Source of the DNA: Deltaproteobacteria bacterium
Lineage (GTDB): Bacteria; Myxococcota_A; UBA9160; UBA4427
Direction: 5' to 3'
DNA length: 36,198 nucleotides
Assembly (NCBI GenBank): GCA_002709835.1
Contig: PAQX01000003.1
Coordinates: forward strand, 54,012-90,209
A program made the translations under genes and the position numbers. The notes under the pieces were generated by a model. That model ran no database searches, was not told where the DNA came from, and worked only from the letters and a program-made list of their open reading frames with translations. Of the stretch, positions 8,540 to 16,779 are shown piece by piece (within the stretch, counting starts at the first letter, position 1; each line of letters begins with the position of its first letter).

Positions 8540-9655
8540 ATGGGAATGAGCGAATCCGAAGAACGCATCCTGAACGGTCGGATCTGGGCCGATTTCTGCG
8601 ATCGGCTCAAGGCGGCCGGGGACCTCGTCAGCGCGAAGGGAACGCCGACGGACCTGCAGAACCGCGCACTCGGCTACCGCTATCTGACGCGACTGCTTCG
8701 GGGCGGCCTCGAACGCGCCGTCGACTACGCCGACCCGCAGTATCCGGGCTTCTACCGGCTGGCCGACGAGACGAAGGGGGTCCTCAACGACAACCCCGAC
8801 AACTACTACGAGAACTGCTCGATCGACGGTCGCTTCGACTATCGGATCTTCGGAACGCGGGGCACGGTTCCGTGGTTCTCGATCGGCGCGAAGGGTGGGG
8901 GCGGCACGGTGGACCAGATGGTCAGCACCGGCGAGATCGATTCTTCCCAGATCGAGCTGAACGACGACGGCACGTTCGAGATCTTCATGTCGGCGAAGCC
9001 GAAGGACAAGAACTGGCTTCAGGTCACGGAGGACTCGACCAACATCGTCGTGCGGCAGACCTTCGGCGACCGCTCGAAGGAGACGCGGGCGATGCTCGAG
9101 ATCGAGTGCCTGAATCCAGAGCGGCCGAACAACAATCTCGATCCGGAGAAGCTGGAGGCTCAGCTCGGGGCCGCGCTCAACTTCCTCGAGAACACGGTCG
9201 GTCTCGGCCTCATGTGGACCCTCGACTACAAGGATCGGACGCTGAACCAGCTCCCGTCCCACGACCAGGCGGTCCTGCAAGCCGCCGGCGGGGATCCGAC
9301 GATCAACTACTACCAGAGCCACTGGGCGCTCGCGCCCGACGAAGCGCTGGCGGTCCACATTCCGAAGCTTCCCGAGTGTCAGACGTGGAACCTCCAGCTC
9401 TCGAATTTCTGGATGGAGAGCCTCGAGTTCCGCTTCTTCGACATCTCGGTCAACAAGTTCACCGCGCGCTACGAGGACGACGGCTCGATCGAGATTCTGG
9501 TCGCCCACGAGGATCCCGGACCGGCCTGCAAGAACTGGTTGAACACGCTCGGTCACAGCGAGGGCGGGATGCTCGGTCGGATCGTCGGCGCCGAGGGCGG
9601 CTGGCCCGTCGAGTGGAAGACCGAGGTGGTGAAGTTCGCCGACGTGAAGAGCTAG
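8540..9655 (+). CDS. DUF1214-type protein of unknown function
   Basis: A 371-residue soluble protein without signal peptide or membrane segment. The C-terminal half (about residues 255-370) shows the pattern of DUF1214 proteins: an aromatic-rich stretch TWNLQLSNFWMESLEFRFF, then SVNKFTARYEDDGSIEILVA, then NWLNTLGHSEGGM with an Arg and a final WPVEWK. The N-terminal region is helical, with RALGYRYLTRLLRGGLERAV. The function of the family is not established. AGGAGA at 8529-8534 lies 5 bases before the first ATG (8540); a second in-frame ATG two codons later is equally possible. The gene is monocistronic, with its own likely promoter, and converges on the DUF3604 gene with 88 bases between stops. 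Related proteins are often found near lipid and xenobiotic oxidation genes, but I infer no reaction. Confidence 0.8.
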   Translation: MGMSESEERILNGRIWADFCDRLKAAGDLVSAKGTPTDLQNRALGYRYLTRLLRGGLERAVDYADPQYPGFYRLADETKGVLNDNPDNYYENCSIDGRFDYRIFGTRGTVPWFSIGAKGGGGTVDQMVSTGEIDSSQIELNDDGTFEIFMSAKPKDKNWLQVTEDSTNIVVRQTFGDRSKETRAMLEIECLNPERPNNNLDPEKLEAQLGAALNFLENTVGLGLMWTLDYKDRTLNQLPSHDQAVLQAAGGDPTINYYQSHWALAPDEALAVHIPKLPECQTWNLQLSNFWMESLEFRFFDISVNKFTARYEDDGSIEILVAHEDPGPACKNWLNTLGHSEGGMLGRIVGAEGGWPVEWKTEVVKFADVKS

Positions 9656-9743
9656 TCCCCGACGGACTGCCCGCGAGCAGGCGAGGTTCCGTCCGGCGGG
9701 CGGGCCCGCGAGGGCGGAATCGAGCAGGTCCGGCCGTGGACGA

Positions 9744-11645
9744 CTAACGTCGATCGGGTGGTGCGTACCAGATCGGCGAGGCGTAGGCGCGGTCCTGGAC
9801 GCTTCGCGGCGCGCGCGGATCGAGCGAGACGTCGAATCGCACGGAATCGTAGGTGGACCACCGCGGCGTCGGGATCTCGATCACCCGCGCGTAGTAGAAC
9901 GCGTGCTCTTGCGCGTCGAAGTCCTCGTCGACCCACCAGGCGGAGAGCTCCGCCGCGCCGATCGAGTTCGTGTACGTGGCGTCCTCGGCGTTTACCGTCG
10001 AGCCGACCTCGCGGATCCCGAAAAGTCCGCGCCGTCCCTCACCGCCGAGCGCCACGTCGTGGACTTCCTCCTGGAGGATGCCATCCGCGGTCCGCCATCC
10101 CTTCACGATCTGGATGCGATCGAGGTTCGCGCCGTTCGGGTCCTTGAGCGCGCGGATCAGGAAACGCGGCTTCGCGTCCTCTCCTTTGCGCGGGGCGAGG
10201 TCGCCGCCCATCGGCACGCCACCGCGATAACCGCGTCGAACGAGGTCGGACCGGAACGCCTCGTCCTCCGTGTAGTCCCAGCCCCCGAAGAAGCGCAGCG
10301 TGATGCGAGAGCCCGTCGTCGCGTACACCTCCCGGCGACGCATGGCGTCGAAGATCGCCGCGCGCGTGTTCTCCCGGGCCCATGCGGCGGCGTATCCGGA
10401 CGCGACCCAGCTCCAGGGGTAGATGCCGCTCTCTTCCTGCTCCTGGACGGGAGGCGGGGCGAGGCGTCCCGGTCCGGGCTCGAGTACGGAGAGCTTGCCC
10501 CAGTAGTCGTTCTCCGCGCCGGTGGCGAGCGAGGTGTGGGCATCGGTACTTCCGATCACGCCCATCTTGAAGGGGTTCACGCCGAGTCGCGCTTCTTCTC
10601 CGAGGCCGTGCTTGAACGCTTGTCGGAGGTACTCGTATTGGAGCTGCTCGTCCTTCTTGGGGGTGGCTGGCGTGCCGATGTTGCCCGTGTCCCAGTTCTC
10701 GAAGTCCGCGAAGGCGTCGTCGGGGGAGAGCAGGGGGTGGGCTTCACTGTCGCCCTTGATCTGGGTGATCTCGGCGATCGGCTCGTGCCGACTGCGCCGA
10801 TCCGCGTAGGCGCGATCGAAGGCTCGGCCGTCGCTCTGTTCGAGGGCGAACATCTGGCCGTTGCTCATGTTCGGGTTGTGAGGGATCGCGAGGATGTCGC
10901 CCCCGGTCTCGGCGACATAGTCCTCCATGAAGGCCCAGAGCGATTCCGGATCCTCTCCCTCGAAGGAGGACCGCGGAACCTTCTGCTTCGCCTCGTTTGC
11001 ACCGTCGCGATAGACGACCACGCGATGCAGGTTGTCTCCGCTCGGCATCGCGCTCCACTCGTACCCGATCATCGCGCTGAAGCGACCGGGTTCGTTGGCT
11101 TCGTCGGCGAGCCGAGTGATCTCGTTCCAGATGCTCTGTTTGAAGTCTGCGTTGTCGATGATCGGGGCGGAGGCCATCAGACTCCCGATGATCTCCTGGA
11201 TGACGGCGTACTGGCTCGCCTGATCGCCCTGGACGGCCTCGGAGAGTCTTCGCCCGACGGGATCGGAAAGGAGCGCTTCGTTCCCGGCTCGCAACGCCGG
11301 GAGCAGGCCCATGTACTCGGCGTGGTCCGACACGACGAGAAAGTCGAGGGGCGCCTCCAGTCGCGCCGTCATGCCGTTGTTCGCGACGACCGCCTCACCC
11401 TTCGCGAAGCGATAGGCGTCGGCCGGCGACAGACGCGTATTGCCCATCGAGTTTGCATCGACGCTGAAAGAGCTGTGGACGTGGGTGTCGCCCCAGAAGA
11501 CCTCGGTCGGAAAGTCGTCCCCGGCGGCCGGCGCAAAGTCCGTCTCTGCGGCCTGTGTGAGGACCGCCGTGAGCAGCGTCACCACGGCGGAGGCGAACGC
11601 CGCCGATTCGGCGAGGTAAGGAGAAGGAGAGCGAAAACGGGTCAT
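9744..11645 (-). CDS. Exported DUF3604 protein, PHP-like metal-dependent hydrolase
   Basis: A 633-residue protein of the DUF3604 family, thought to be related to PHP-type metallohydrolases. Residues about 12-33 form a hydrophobic export signal ending TQAAE, so the protein probably acts in the periplasm. Metal-ligand-like motifs follow: FWGDTHVHSSFSVDA (His55, His57), DFLVVSDHAEYMG, AIPHNPNMSNG, and IGSTDAHTSLATGAENDYWG. I chose the ATG complementing 11643-11645 because it gives the signal peptide at the N-terminus and has GGGAG about 7 bases upstream; an upstream in-frame start adds 52 residues of arginine-rich nonsense. The substrate of the family is unknown to me. The gene stands alone, divergent from the bactofilin gene. 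Confidence 0.88.
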   Translation of the reverse strand: MTRFRSPSPYLAESAAFASAVVTLLTAVLTQAAETDFAPAAGDDFPTEVFWGDTHVHSSFSVDANSMGNTRLSPADAYRFAKGEAVVANNGMTARLEAPLDFLVVSDHAEYMGLLPALRAGNEALLSDPVGRRLSEAVQGDQASQYAVIQEIIGSLMASAPIIDNADFKQSIWNEITRLADEANEPGRFSAMIGYEWSAMPSGDNLHRVVVYRDGANEAKQKVPRSSFEGEDPESLWAFMEDYVAETGGDILAIPHNPNMSNGQMFALEQSDGRAFDRAYADRRSRHEPIAEITQIKGDSEAHPLLSPDDAFADFENWDTGNIGTPATPKKDEQLQYEYLRQAFKHGLGEEARLGVNPFKMGVIGSTDAHTSLATGAENDYWGKLSVLEPGPGRLAPPPVQEQEESGIYPWSWVASGYAAAWARENTRAAIFDAMRRREVYATTGSRITLRFFGGWDYTEDEAFRSDLVRRGYRGGVPMGGDLAPRKGEDAKPRFLIRALKDPNGANLDRIQIVKGWRTADGILQEEVHDVALGGEGRRGLFGIREVGSTVNAEDATYTNSIGAAELSAWWVDEDFDAQEHAFYYARVIEIPTPRWSTYDSVRFDVSLDPRAPRSVQDRAYASPIWYAPPDRR

Positions 11646-11830
11646 GCGAGTCTCCCGGGGCCTTCGAGTGTTCTGCGAGCGTAGTGCATCGGGCAGTGAG
11701 CGCGGCAGTCGCGCTCCGCCTGCAGGGGAGGCGCAGATCGAACGCCCCTCGACCTCGAATCTAGGCCACGAGGTCACACTTCCCGAGGATCGAGCACTCA
11801 CGAAAGGGCGTTCCGAGAGGGAGCTGACAG

Positions 11831-12637
11831 ATGGGCCTGTTCAAACGGCGCAAGAAGAAGAAAAACAAGGTCGGCGGGGAGTCCAAGGACTCGAGTCCGA
11901 AGCTGCCGACGGAGCCTCCGGTCGAGACCTCGCCCCAGAAGGTGGGCATCGTGTCAGGGGTCTTGTCCACGAGCGCGGAGACCGGGGCGAGCGAGACCTC
12001 GGTCTTCGGAGACATCGTCTCCCGCCGCTATGGGCCGATGGATGAAGAAGGCAAGGGCGATACGCTCCCGCCGTGTGACGAGGTCCAATCCATGAACGAC
12101 GAAACCCCGACCGAAGCATCCGACGAACCCGCACGCGGGGATCACCTGCGCGCCGTCGAACCGCTGTTTCCCGATCATCCGGCGACGCCGGAACTGGAGG
12201 TCGATCCCATGGCGCATATCGGGCGCGCGACGACGATTACCGGCAACATCGTGGCCGACGAGGATCTCGAGATCCAGGGCACGGTCGAAGGTTCGGTCCG
12301 CCTGGCCAACCACCAGGTCACGGTCGGCGCCGAGGGACACGTGAAGGCGAGCGTCGATGCGGAGATCGTGATGATCTATGGCCGCATCACCGGGGACGTC
12401 GTCGCCTCGGATCTCGTCGAGATCCAGAAGGGCGGCATCGTCGGCGGCGACATTCGCGCGCCGCGGATCGTGATGCACGATGGAGCGATCGTGGTCGGGG
12501 CCCTCGATATGTCGGCGGCGCTCCCGAATGGCGGGGCCAACTACGAGCCTCCGGAAGAGCCCGATCCGCCGCGACCCCACCTCGCTCCGGTCGCCACGAG
12601 CGAGGAAGAGGCGCCGGATTCTTCGCCAGACGACTAG
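11831..12637 (+). CDS. Bactofilin (polymer-forming cytoskeletal protein) with long disordered N-terminus
   Basis: A 268-residue protein whose residues about 128-220 match the bactofilin beta-helix. The repeats are visible in IGRATTITGNIVADEDLEIQGTVEG, VTVGAEGHVKASVDAE, YGRITGDVVASDLVEI and GGDIRAPRIVMHDGA. Bactofilins form nucleotide-free filaments that position cell-wall or envelope machinery. The first 126 residues are unusual: a strongly basic start (FKRRKKKKNK) that could bind membrane, then acidic, Ser/Thr/Pro-rich sequence likely to be disordered. A Pro-rich tail of about 35 residues follows the domain. GAGAGGGAG lies just upstream of the ATG at 11831. An internal in-frame ATG at 12209 has a perfect GGAGG (12196-12200) eight bases upstream and would yield a canonical short bactofilin of about 142 residues. 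Confidence 0.92.
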   Translation: MGLFKRRKKKKNKVGGESKDSSPKLPTEPPVETSPQKVGIVSGVLSTSAETGASETSVFGDIVSRRYGPMDEEGKGDTLPPCDEVQSMNDETPTEASDEPARGDHLRAVEPLFPDHPATPELEVDPMAHIGRATTITGNIVADEDLEIQGTVEGSVRLANHQVTVGAEGHVKASVDAEIVMIYGRITGDVVASDLVEIQKGGIVGGDIRAPRIVMHDGAIVVGALDMSAALPNGGANYEPPEEPDPPRPHLAPVATSEEEAPDSSPDD

Positions 12638-12700
12638 CGCCTACGCGTGCCCAGCGGGCTAGGCTTTTCCGGACACCTCGCGAGGAGGTGCGGAGGAAGC

Positions 12701-13096
12701 TTGGCCGAGTCCACCGGCGATGGCGACGAAGCGGCTGGAAGCGATCCGATCTTCGTGATCGATGAACTCGTCCTGCGCGACGGACAGCTCGACGCGTTCC
12801 TCGACGCGTTCGCGTCCGACTACCGACCGGGCGCCGAGGCGCGGGGGCAGCGATTGCTCCATCTGCTGGTCAGTCCGCCCACGCGAGCGGTCGCCCTGCC
12901 GCAGACCGTGACGCTGCTCTGGCAGCTCGACGGCATCGCTGGCTTCTGGGGCATGCGGAGTCAGAATGCGATGGAAGACGTCATTGCCTTCTGGGCCGAT
13001 TGCGACGCGAAGTGGAGCACGTCGCGATCGCGACGCCTCGCGGCCACGCCCGAAGCCCTCCCTCTACTCGATGCGGCGGGACGGGTGAACGCGTGA
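12701..13096 (+). CDS. Small alpha/beta-barrel (NIPSNAP/monooxygenase-like) protein
   Basis: About 131 residues from the TTG at 12701, which has CGGAGGAA (12691-12698) directly upstream. A GTG at 12647 would add 18 residues but has no ribosome site. The sequence PIFVIDELVLRDGQLDAFLDAF followed by LLHLLVSPP, TVTLLWQLDGIAGFWGMRSQN and IAFWADCD has the strand-helix alternation of the dimeric ferredoxin-like fold used by NIPSNAP and antibiotic-monooxygenase proteins. No catalytic residue can be assigned. The stop overlaps the start of the Dabb-type gene by four bases (GTGA), so the two small proteins are made together and may form a heteromer; that is inference. Confidence 0.65.
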   Translation: MAESTGDGDEAAGSDPIFVIDELVLRDGQLDAFLDAFASDYRPGAEARGQRLLHLLVSPPTRAVALPQTVTLLWQLDGIAGFWGMRSQNAMEDVIAFWADCDAKWSTSRSRRLAATPEALPLLDAAGRVNA

Positions 13097-13788
13097 CCGG
13101 GGAAGTCGGACTCCGGTTCGTGGGGCAGGTCGGAATCGCGGGCGACGCCGATGCGGGCGACCGCGCCGAGTTCGCTCGGGACCTTGCTGCCTTCGGAGCG
13201 TCGCTCGAAGGCGTCGCCGACAGTCACGCGAGTCCCCATCTCGACCTCTCGGTCGGAGGACTCGATCTGACCTGGGACCTTCGTTTCACGACGTCCGAGG
13301 CCGCGCAGGCTTTCGAGACCCTCGTGTCGCGGGCCGAGGGACTGGGACCGCTGCAAGGCCGTGTCGAGCAGCTCGAACTGGGGCGTCCGATAACGCTCGC
13401 GACCGGGCTCGGTCGGCCGGGGCTCGTCGGCGTGAAGCGGGCGCTCTGGCTTCGCGTGGAGCCCGAGGCCAGCCCGGACGACGTGGCGCGCTTCGAAGCG
13501 GAGACGCCGCTCCTCGCCAAGGCCGTCCCGGCGATTCGCAATTGGCGTTGGAGCCGTCTCACGTCAGCCGACCACGGACCGATGGAGATGCGCTGGACCC
13601 ATCTCTGGGAGCAGGAGTTCGAGACGGTCGAAGGCCTTCAGGTCGACTACATGTCGAGCCCGGTCCATTGGGGCCACATCGATCGCTGGTTCGATCCCGA
13701 GATGCCGGACCGGATCGTCGATCTCTGGCTCGCCCATACGGCGTACGTTGAGACCGCGCCGGTTCTGAGTTGGGGCGAAGCGGGGTAG
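13093..13788 (+). CDS. Dabb-type (stress-responsive alpha/beta-barrel) two-domain protein
   Basis: A 231-residue protein starting at a GTG that overlaps the previous stop (GTGA). The C-terminal half (about residues 115-225) matches the Dabb fold: VKRALWLRVEPEASPDDVARFEAET, IRNWRWSRL, MRWTHLWEQEFETVEGLQVDYMSS and HWGHIDRWFDPEMPDRIVD. The N-terminal half (LRFVGQVGIAGDADAGDR to FTTSEAAQAFETLVS) looks like a second, more divergent copy of the fold, so the protein may be a fused dimer. Dabb relatives act in aldol cyclisation or as stress proteins, but many are uncharacterised. It lies 33 bases before the MFS carrier and probably shares its transcript. The exact reaction is unknown. Confidence 0.75.
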   Translation: MTGEVGLRFVGQVGIAGDADAGDRAEFARDLAAFGASLEGVADSHASPHLDLSVGGLDLTWDLRFTTSEAAQAFETLVSRAEGLGPLQGRVEQLELGRPITLATGLGRPGLVGVKRALWLRVEPEASPDDVARFEAETPLLAKAVPAIRNWRWSRLTSADHGPMEMRWTHLWEQEFETVEGLQVDYMSSPVHWGHIDRWFDPEMPDRIVDLWLAHTAYVETAPVLSWGEAG

Positions 13789-13821
13789 GCGACTCGAGCG
13801 CACGCCCCGGGAAGGAAGCGC

Positions 13822-15027
13822 ATGTACAAAGGCTGGTGGATCGTCGTGACCCATTTCGTGGTCATGTTCTTTGCAGTCGGTTTCTACCAGTACAGCTTGC
13901 CGCTGTTGTTTCCGGCGGTGATCGAGCACTTCGAAACCGATGCCGCGACCCTCAACATGCTGCTGACGGTCCATGTCGCCGTGGGGCTCCTCGTCGGGCC
14001 GCTCGCGGGCCCCTGGGTCGATGGGTGGAGCGCCAAGGGCCTGCTCGCGATCGGCGTGGCCAGCTTCGCCATAGGGGTCGCAATTCTCGGTCTCGCGCCC
14101 GACGTCTGGCTCTTCGTCGTGGGTGGCGGGCTGGCCCTCGGGGTCGCGGGGACGCTCTGTGGGCCGATGACCGGTTCCGCTGTCGTCTCCCGTTTCTTCA
14201 CGGCCTCCCGAGGCCGTGCGCTCGGGATCGCCTCGATCGGGACGTCGGCGGGGGGCTTCGTGCTCCCGCCGCTCGTCACCGCCTCGGCCGCCTCGATCGG
14301 TTGGCAGCCGACGGTGTGGGTCGTCGCGGGGGCCATGGTCGCGATCGTGCTGCCGTTGGTGCTCTTCCGATTCTGGAATACGCCGGAAGACGCCGGAACC
14401 GAGATCGAGCGGGCTCCCGCTGGCGTGGGCGGCGTGGTGGATGATCATGCAGCGATGTCGACTCGAGAGATCCTGACCCATCGTGCGTTCTGGCTCTTCA
14501 CGATCCCCCTCGCGCTCTTCATCTCCGTCTACACGTCGACGCTCTTCAATCTAGGATTGCACTTCACCGATCGCGGCCTCGAGGCGGGCCAGATCGCCGC
14601 CATGATGTCCCTCGCCGCAGCGAGCGGGGTCGCGGGGAAGCTGGGCTTCGGCGAGGTGGCGGATCGCGTGCCCCTCAAGCTGGCGTTCATCGCGGCGATC
14701 GCCGCGACGGCGGGGGCGCTCGTGCTCCTGCTCGTGGAGCCGGGAGTGGGGGTGCTGTACGGCACGATGGCGCTGCTCGGCGTGTCGACCGGGGGGCTGC
14801 TGCCGGTCTGGAACGCGCTCGTGCCGCGCCTTTTCGGCCTCGCGAATTTCGGGCGGGCGATGGGCTGGATGGGGCCGGTGATCGCGTTGACCACGATGTC
14901 CGTCTATCCCGCTGTCGGACTCGTGCGCGACGCGACGGGGAGCTACGCGGCAGTCTTCCAGGGAGATCTGGTCGCGCTCGCGCTCGCGGTGGCGCTCGTG
15001 ATCCCCCTTCAGGAGGGGCGAGCCTAG
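13822..15027 (+). CDS. MFS transporter (OFA / monocarboxylate-like)
   Basis: A 401-residue inner-membrane carrier with about 12 hydrophobic segments in two six-helix halves. The start YKGWWIVVTHFVVMFFAVGF and the pairing GPLAGPWVDGWSAK in loop 2-3 are typical of the oxalate/formate antiporter branch and monocarboxylate-like MFS carriers, as is TASRGRALGIASIGTSAGG in the first half. A charged central loop (about residues 190-215) separates the halves. GGAAGGAAG lies upstream of the ATG at 13822. Context, between the Dabb-type gene and an amidohydrolase followed by two P450s, suggests uptake or release of an organic acid handled by these enzymes; substrate is not readable. Confidence 0.9.
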   Translation: MYKGWWIVVTHFVVMFFAVGFYQYSLPLLFPAVIEHFETDAATLNMLLTVHVAVGLLVGPLAGPWVDGWSAKGLLAIGVASFAIGVAILGLAPDVWLFVVGGGLALGVAGTLCGPMTGSAVVSRFFTASRGRALGIASIGTSAGGFVLPPLVTASAASIGWQPTVWVVAGAMVAIVLPLVLFRFWNTPEDAGTEIERAPAGVGGVVDDHAAMSTREILTHRAFWLFTIPLALFISVYTSTLFNLGLHFTDRGLEAGQIAAMMSLAAASGVAGKLGFGEVADRVPLKLAFIAAIAATAGALVLLLVEPGVGVLYGTMALLGVSTGGLLPVWNALVPRLFGLANFGRAMGWMGPVIALTTMSVYPAVGLVRDATGSYAAVFQGDLVALALAVALVIPLQEGRA

Positions 15028-15104
15028 GCGGCGGACGCGTTCGATCGTGGGTTCGTGGAGCGTTATCTTTTTGGGCCAACTGATTTCTCCGAGGAGCCTC
15101 CCCG

Positions 15105-16766
15105 ATGCGCCATGATCTGGTCATCCGGAACGGCCAGTTGATCGATGGAACGGGCGCGCCCGGCGTGCACGGCGATCTCGCGATCGACGGCGACACGATC
15201 ACAGCCGTCGGCGACGTCGACGGGCAGGGCGTGCGAGAGATCGACGCAGCGGGGCACGCGGTGACCCCGGGCTTCGTCGACATTCATACCCATCTCGATG
15301 CCCAGATCGGATGGGATCCCTATCTGACGCCGGTGAGCTGGCACGGCGTGACGACGGCGCTCCTTGGCAACTGCGGGGTGACCTTCGCGCCGGTCCGACC
15401 GAACGATGCCGATACCCTCGCCAACATGATGGAGACGGTCGAAGACATTCCGGCCGACGCGATCCTCGGTGGGCTGCCCTGGAACTGGGAGGGCTACGAC
15501 GGATACCTCGACGCGATCGAGGGCCTCGATCCCGCGATCAACGTCGCCGGTCTCGTCGGGCATTGCGCGGTGCGCTTCTACGTCATGGGGGATCGCGCCG
15601 TCGACGAGCAACCGACGGAAGCCGAGATCACCCGGATGGCCGAGGTCGTCGCCGAATCGATCCGGGGAGGCGCTGTCGGCTTCTCGACCTCTCGGATCAT
15701 CGGTCATCGCCTTCCGGACGGTCGAGACGTGCCGGGGACCCATGCGGCCCACGAAGAGTTGGTCGCGATCGCGGAGGCGGTGAAGGGCGTGGGCGGTGGG
15801 CTCATGCAGAACGTCTTGAACCTGAGCGGAGACTTCGACGGCGAGCTCGAACTGATCCGTAAGCAGGCGGAGGCGACCGGAGACCGCGTGCTCTTCTCGA
15901 TCACCGCCGGTAACTCCGACGGTTCGGGCCGGCTCTTCACCGATCGGATCGCGCAGTTCCGCGCCGACGGACTCGACGTCAACGGCGTGGCGATCCCGCG
16001 CGGCTCGGGCTTCGTGTCCGGGCTGTCGGCGACGATGCCGTGGACCGAGGGCAGCTGGAAGGAGCTCGCCGAGAAGGACCTCGCGGGCCGCCTCGCGGCG
16101 ATTCGCGACTCCGACTTCGCGGCCAGGTTGGTTTCGGACGCCCGGGGGGATCGTGGTTTCTTTGCCCACACGCCGAAATTCTGGCTCGGCGACGGCGAGG
16201 TTCCCAATTACGTCTTCGACGAAGAGAGCGACCTCGAGACCCTGTCGAAGCGCGCGGGGGAGGAGCCTGCAGAGACCTTCCTGCGACTCTCGCGCGACAG
16301 CGATGGGAAGACGCTCTTCTGCATGCGCCTGTTCAACCCCAACCTGCGCGCGGTGGCGGATCTGATCTCGCTCGGAGACGTGCTCCCCGGACTGGGGGAC
16401 GCAGGCGCTCACGTCGGGCAGGTGATGGACGCCGGTTGGTGTTCGTTCGTGCTGTCTCACTGGGTGCGGGACGAGGGGCTCTTCTCCGTAGAGGAAGCCG
16501 TTCGTCGCATGAGTTCGGCTCCCGCGCGGATCCTGGGCGCAAACGATCGAGGCGTGCTCGCGCCCGGCAAGAAAGCCGACGTGAACGTCATCGACCTTGG
16601 ACGCGTATCCGAACGCATGCCCGAATACGTGCACGACTTTCCGGGTGGAGCCGGGCGCTTCGTCCAGAAGGGCCGCGGCTTCCGGGCCACGATCTGCAAC
16701 GGCGTGCCCATCCTCGAGAACGACGAGCACCTAGGCGCCCGCAGCGGTCGGGTCCTCCGTTCCTGA
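15105..16766 (+). CDS. N-acyl-D-amino acid deacylase family amidohydrolase
   Basis: A 553-residue TIM-barrel metallohydrolase of the D-aminoacylase branch, which removes acyl groups from N-acyl-D-amino acids or related amides. Motifs in order: the beta-sandwich start DLVIRNGQLIDGTGAPG, the metal pair in VDIHTHLDAQ (near residues 57-66), GNCGVTFAPV, whose Cys is a metal ligand in characterised relatives, VGFSTSRIIGH, and the C-terminal GDAGAHVGQ with the catalytic Asp. The end VNVIDLGRVSERMPEYVHDFP closes the sandwich domain. GAGGAG (15091-15096) stands 8 bases before the ATG. The length is slightly above the usual 480-550. The P450 gene follows after 13 bases, so an operon with the two P450s is likely. 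Confidence 0.92.
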   Translation: MRHDLVIRNGQLIDGTGAPGVHGDLAIDGDTITAVGDVDGQGVREIDAAGHAVTPGFVDIHTHLDAQIGWDPYLTPVSWHGVTTALLGNCGVTFAPVRPNDADTLANMMETVEDIPADAILGGLPWNWEGYDGYLDAIEGLDPAINVAGLVGHCAVRFYVMGDRAVDEQPTEAEITRMAEVVAESIRGGAVGFSTSRIIGHRLPDGRDVPGTHAAHEELVAIAEAVKGVGGGLMQNVLNLSGDFDGELELIRKQAEATGDRVLFSITAGNSDGSGRLFTDRIAQFRADGLDVNGVAIPRGSGFVSGLSATMPWTEGSWKELAEKDLAGRLAAIRDSDFAARLVSDARGDRGFFAHTPKFWLGDGEVPNYVFDEESDLETLSKRAGEEPAETFLRLSRDSDGKTLFCMRLFNPNLRAVADLISLGDVLPGLGDAGAHVGQVMDAGWCSFVLSHWVRDEGLFSVEEAVRRMSSAPARILGANDRGVLAPGKKADVNVIDLGRVSERMPEYVHDFPGGAGRFVQKGRGFRATICNGVPILENDEHLGARSGRVLRS

Positions 16767-16779
16767 GCGGAGAGGAAAC

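Noticed and set aside
9903..11684. 593-codon open frame on the plus strand
   Set aside because: Antisense to the DUF3604 gene, which has clear family motifs; the frame product is low-complexity and motif-free.
12647..12700. Upstream GTG start for the NIPSNAP-like gene
   Set aside because: No ribosome site precedes it and the extra 18 residues match nothing; the TTG at 12701 has CGGAGGAA directly upstream.
15063..16730. 555-codon open frame on the minus strand
   Set aside because: Antisense to the amidohydrolase with HTH and GNCG metal motifs; it is a mirror-frame artefact.
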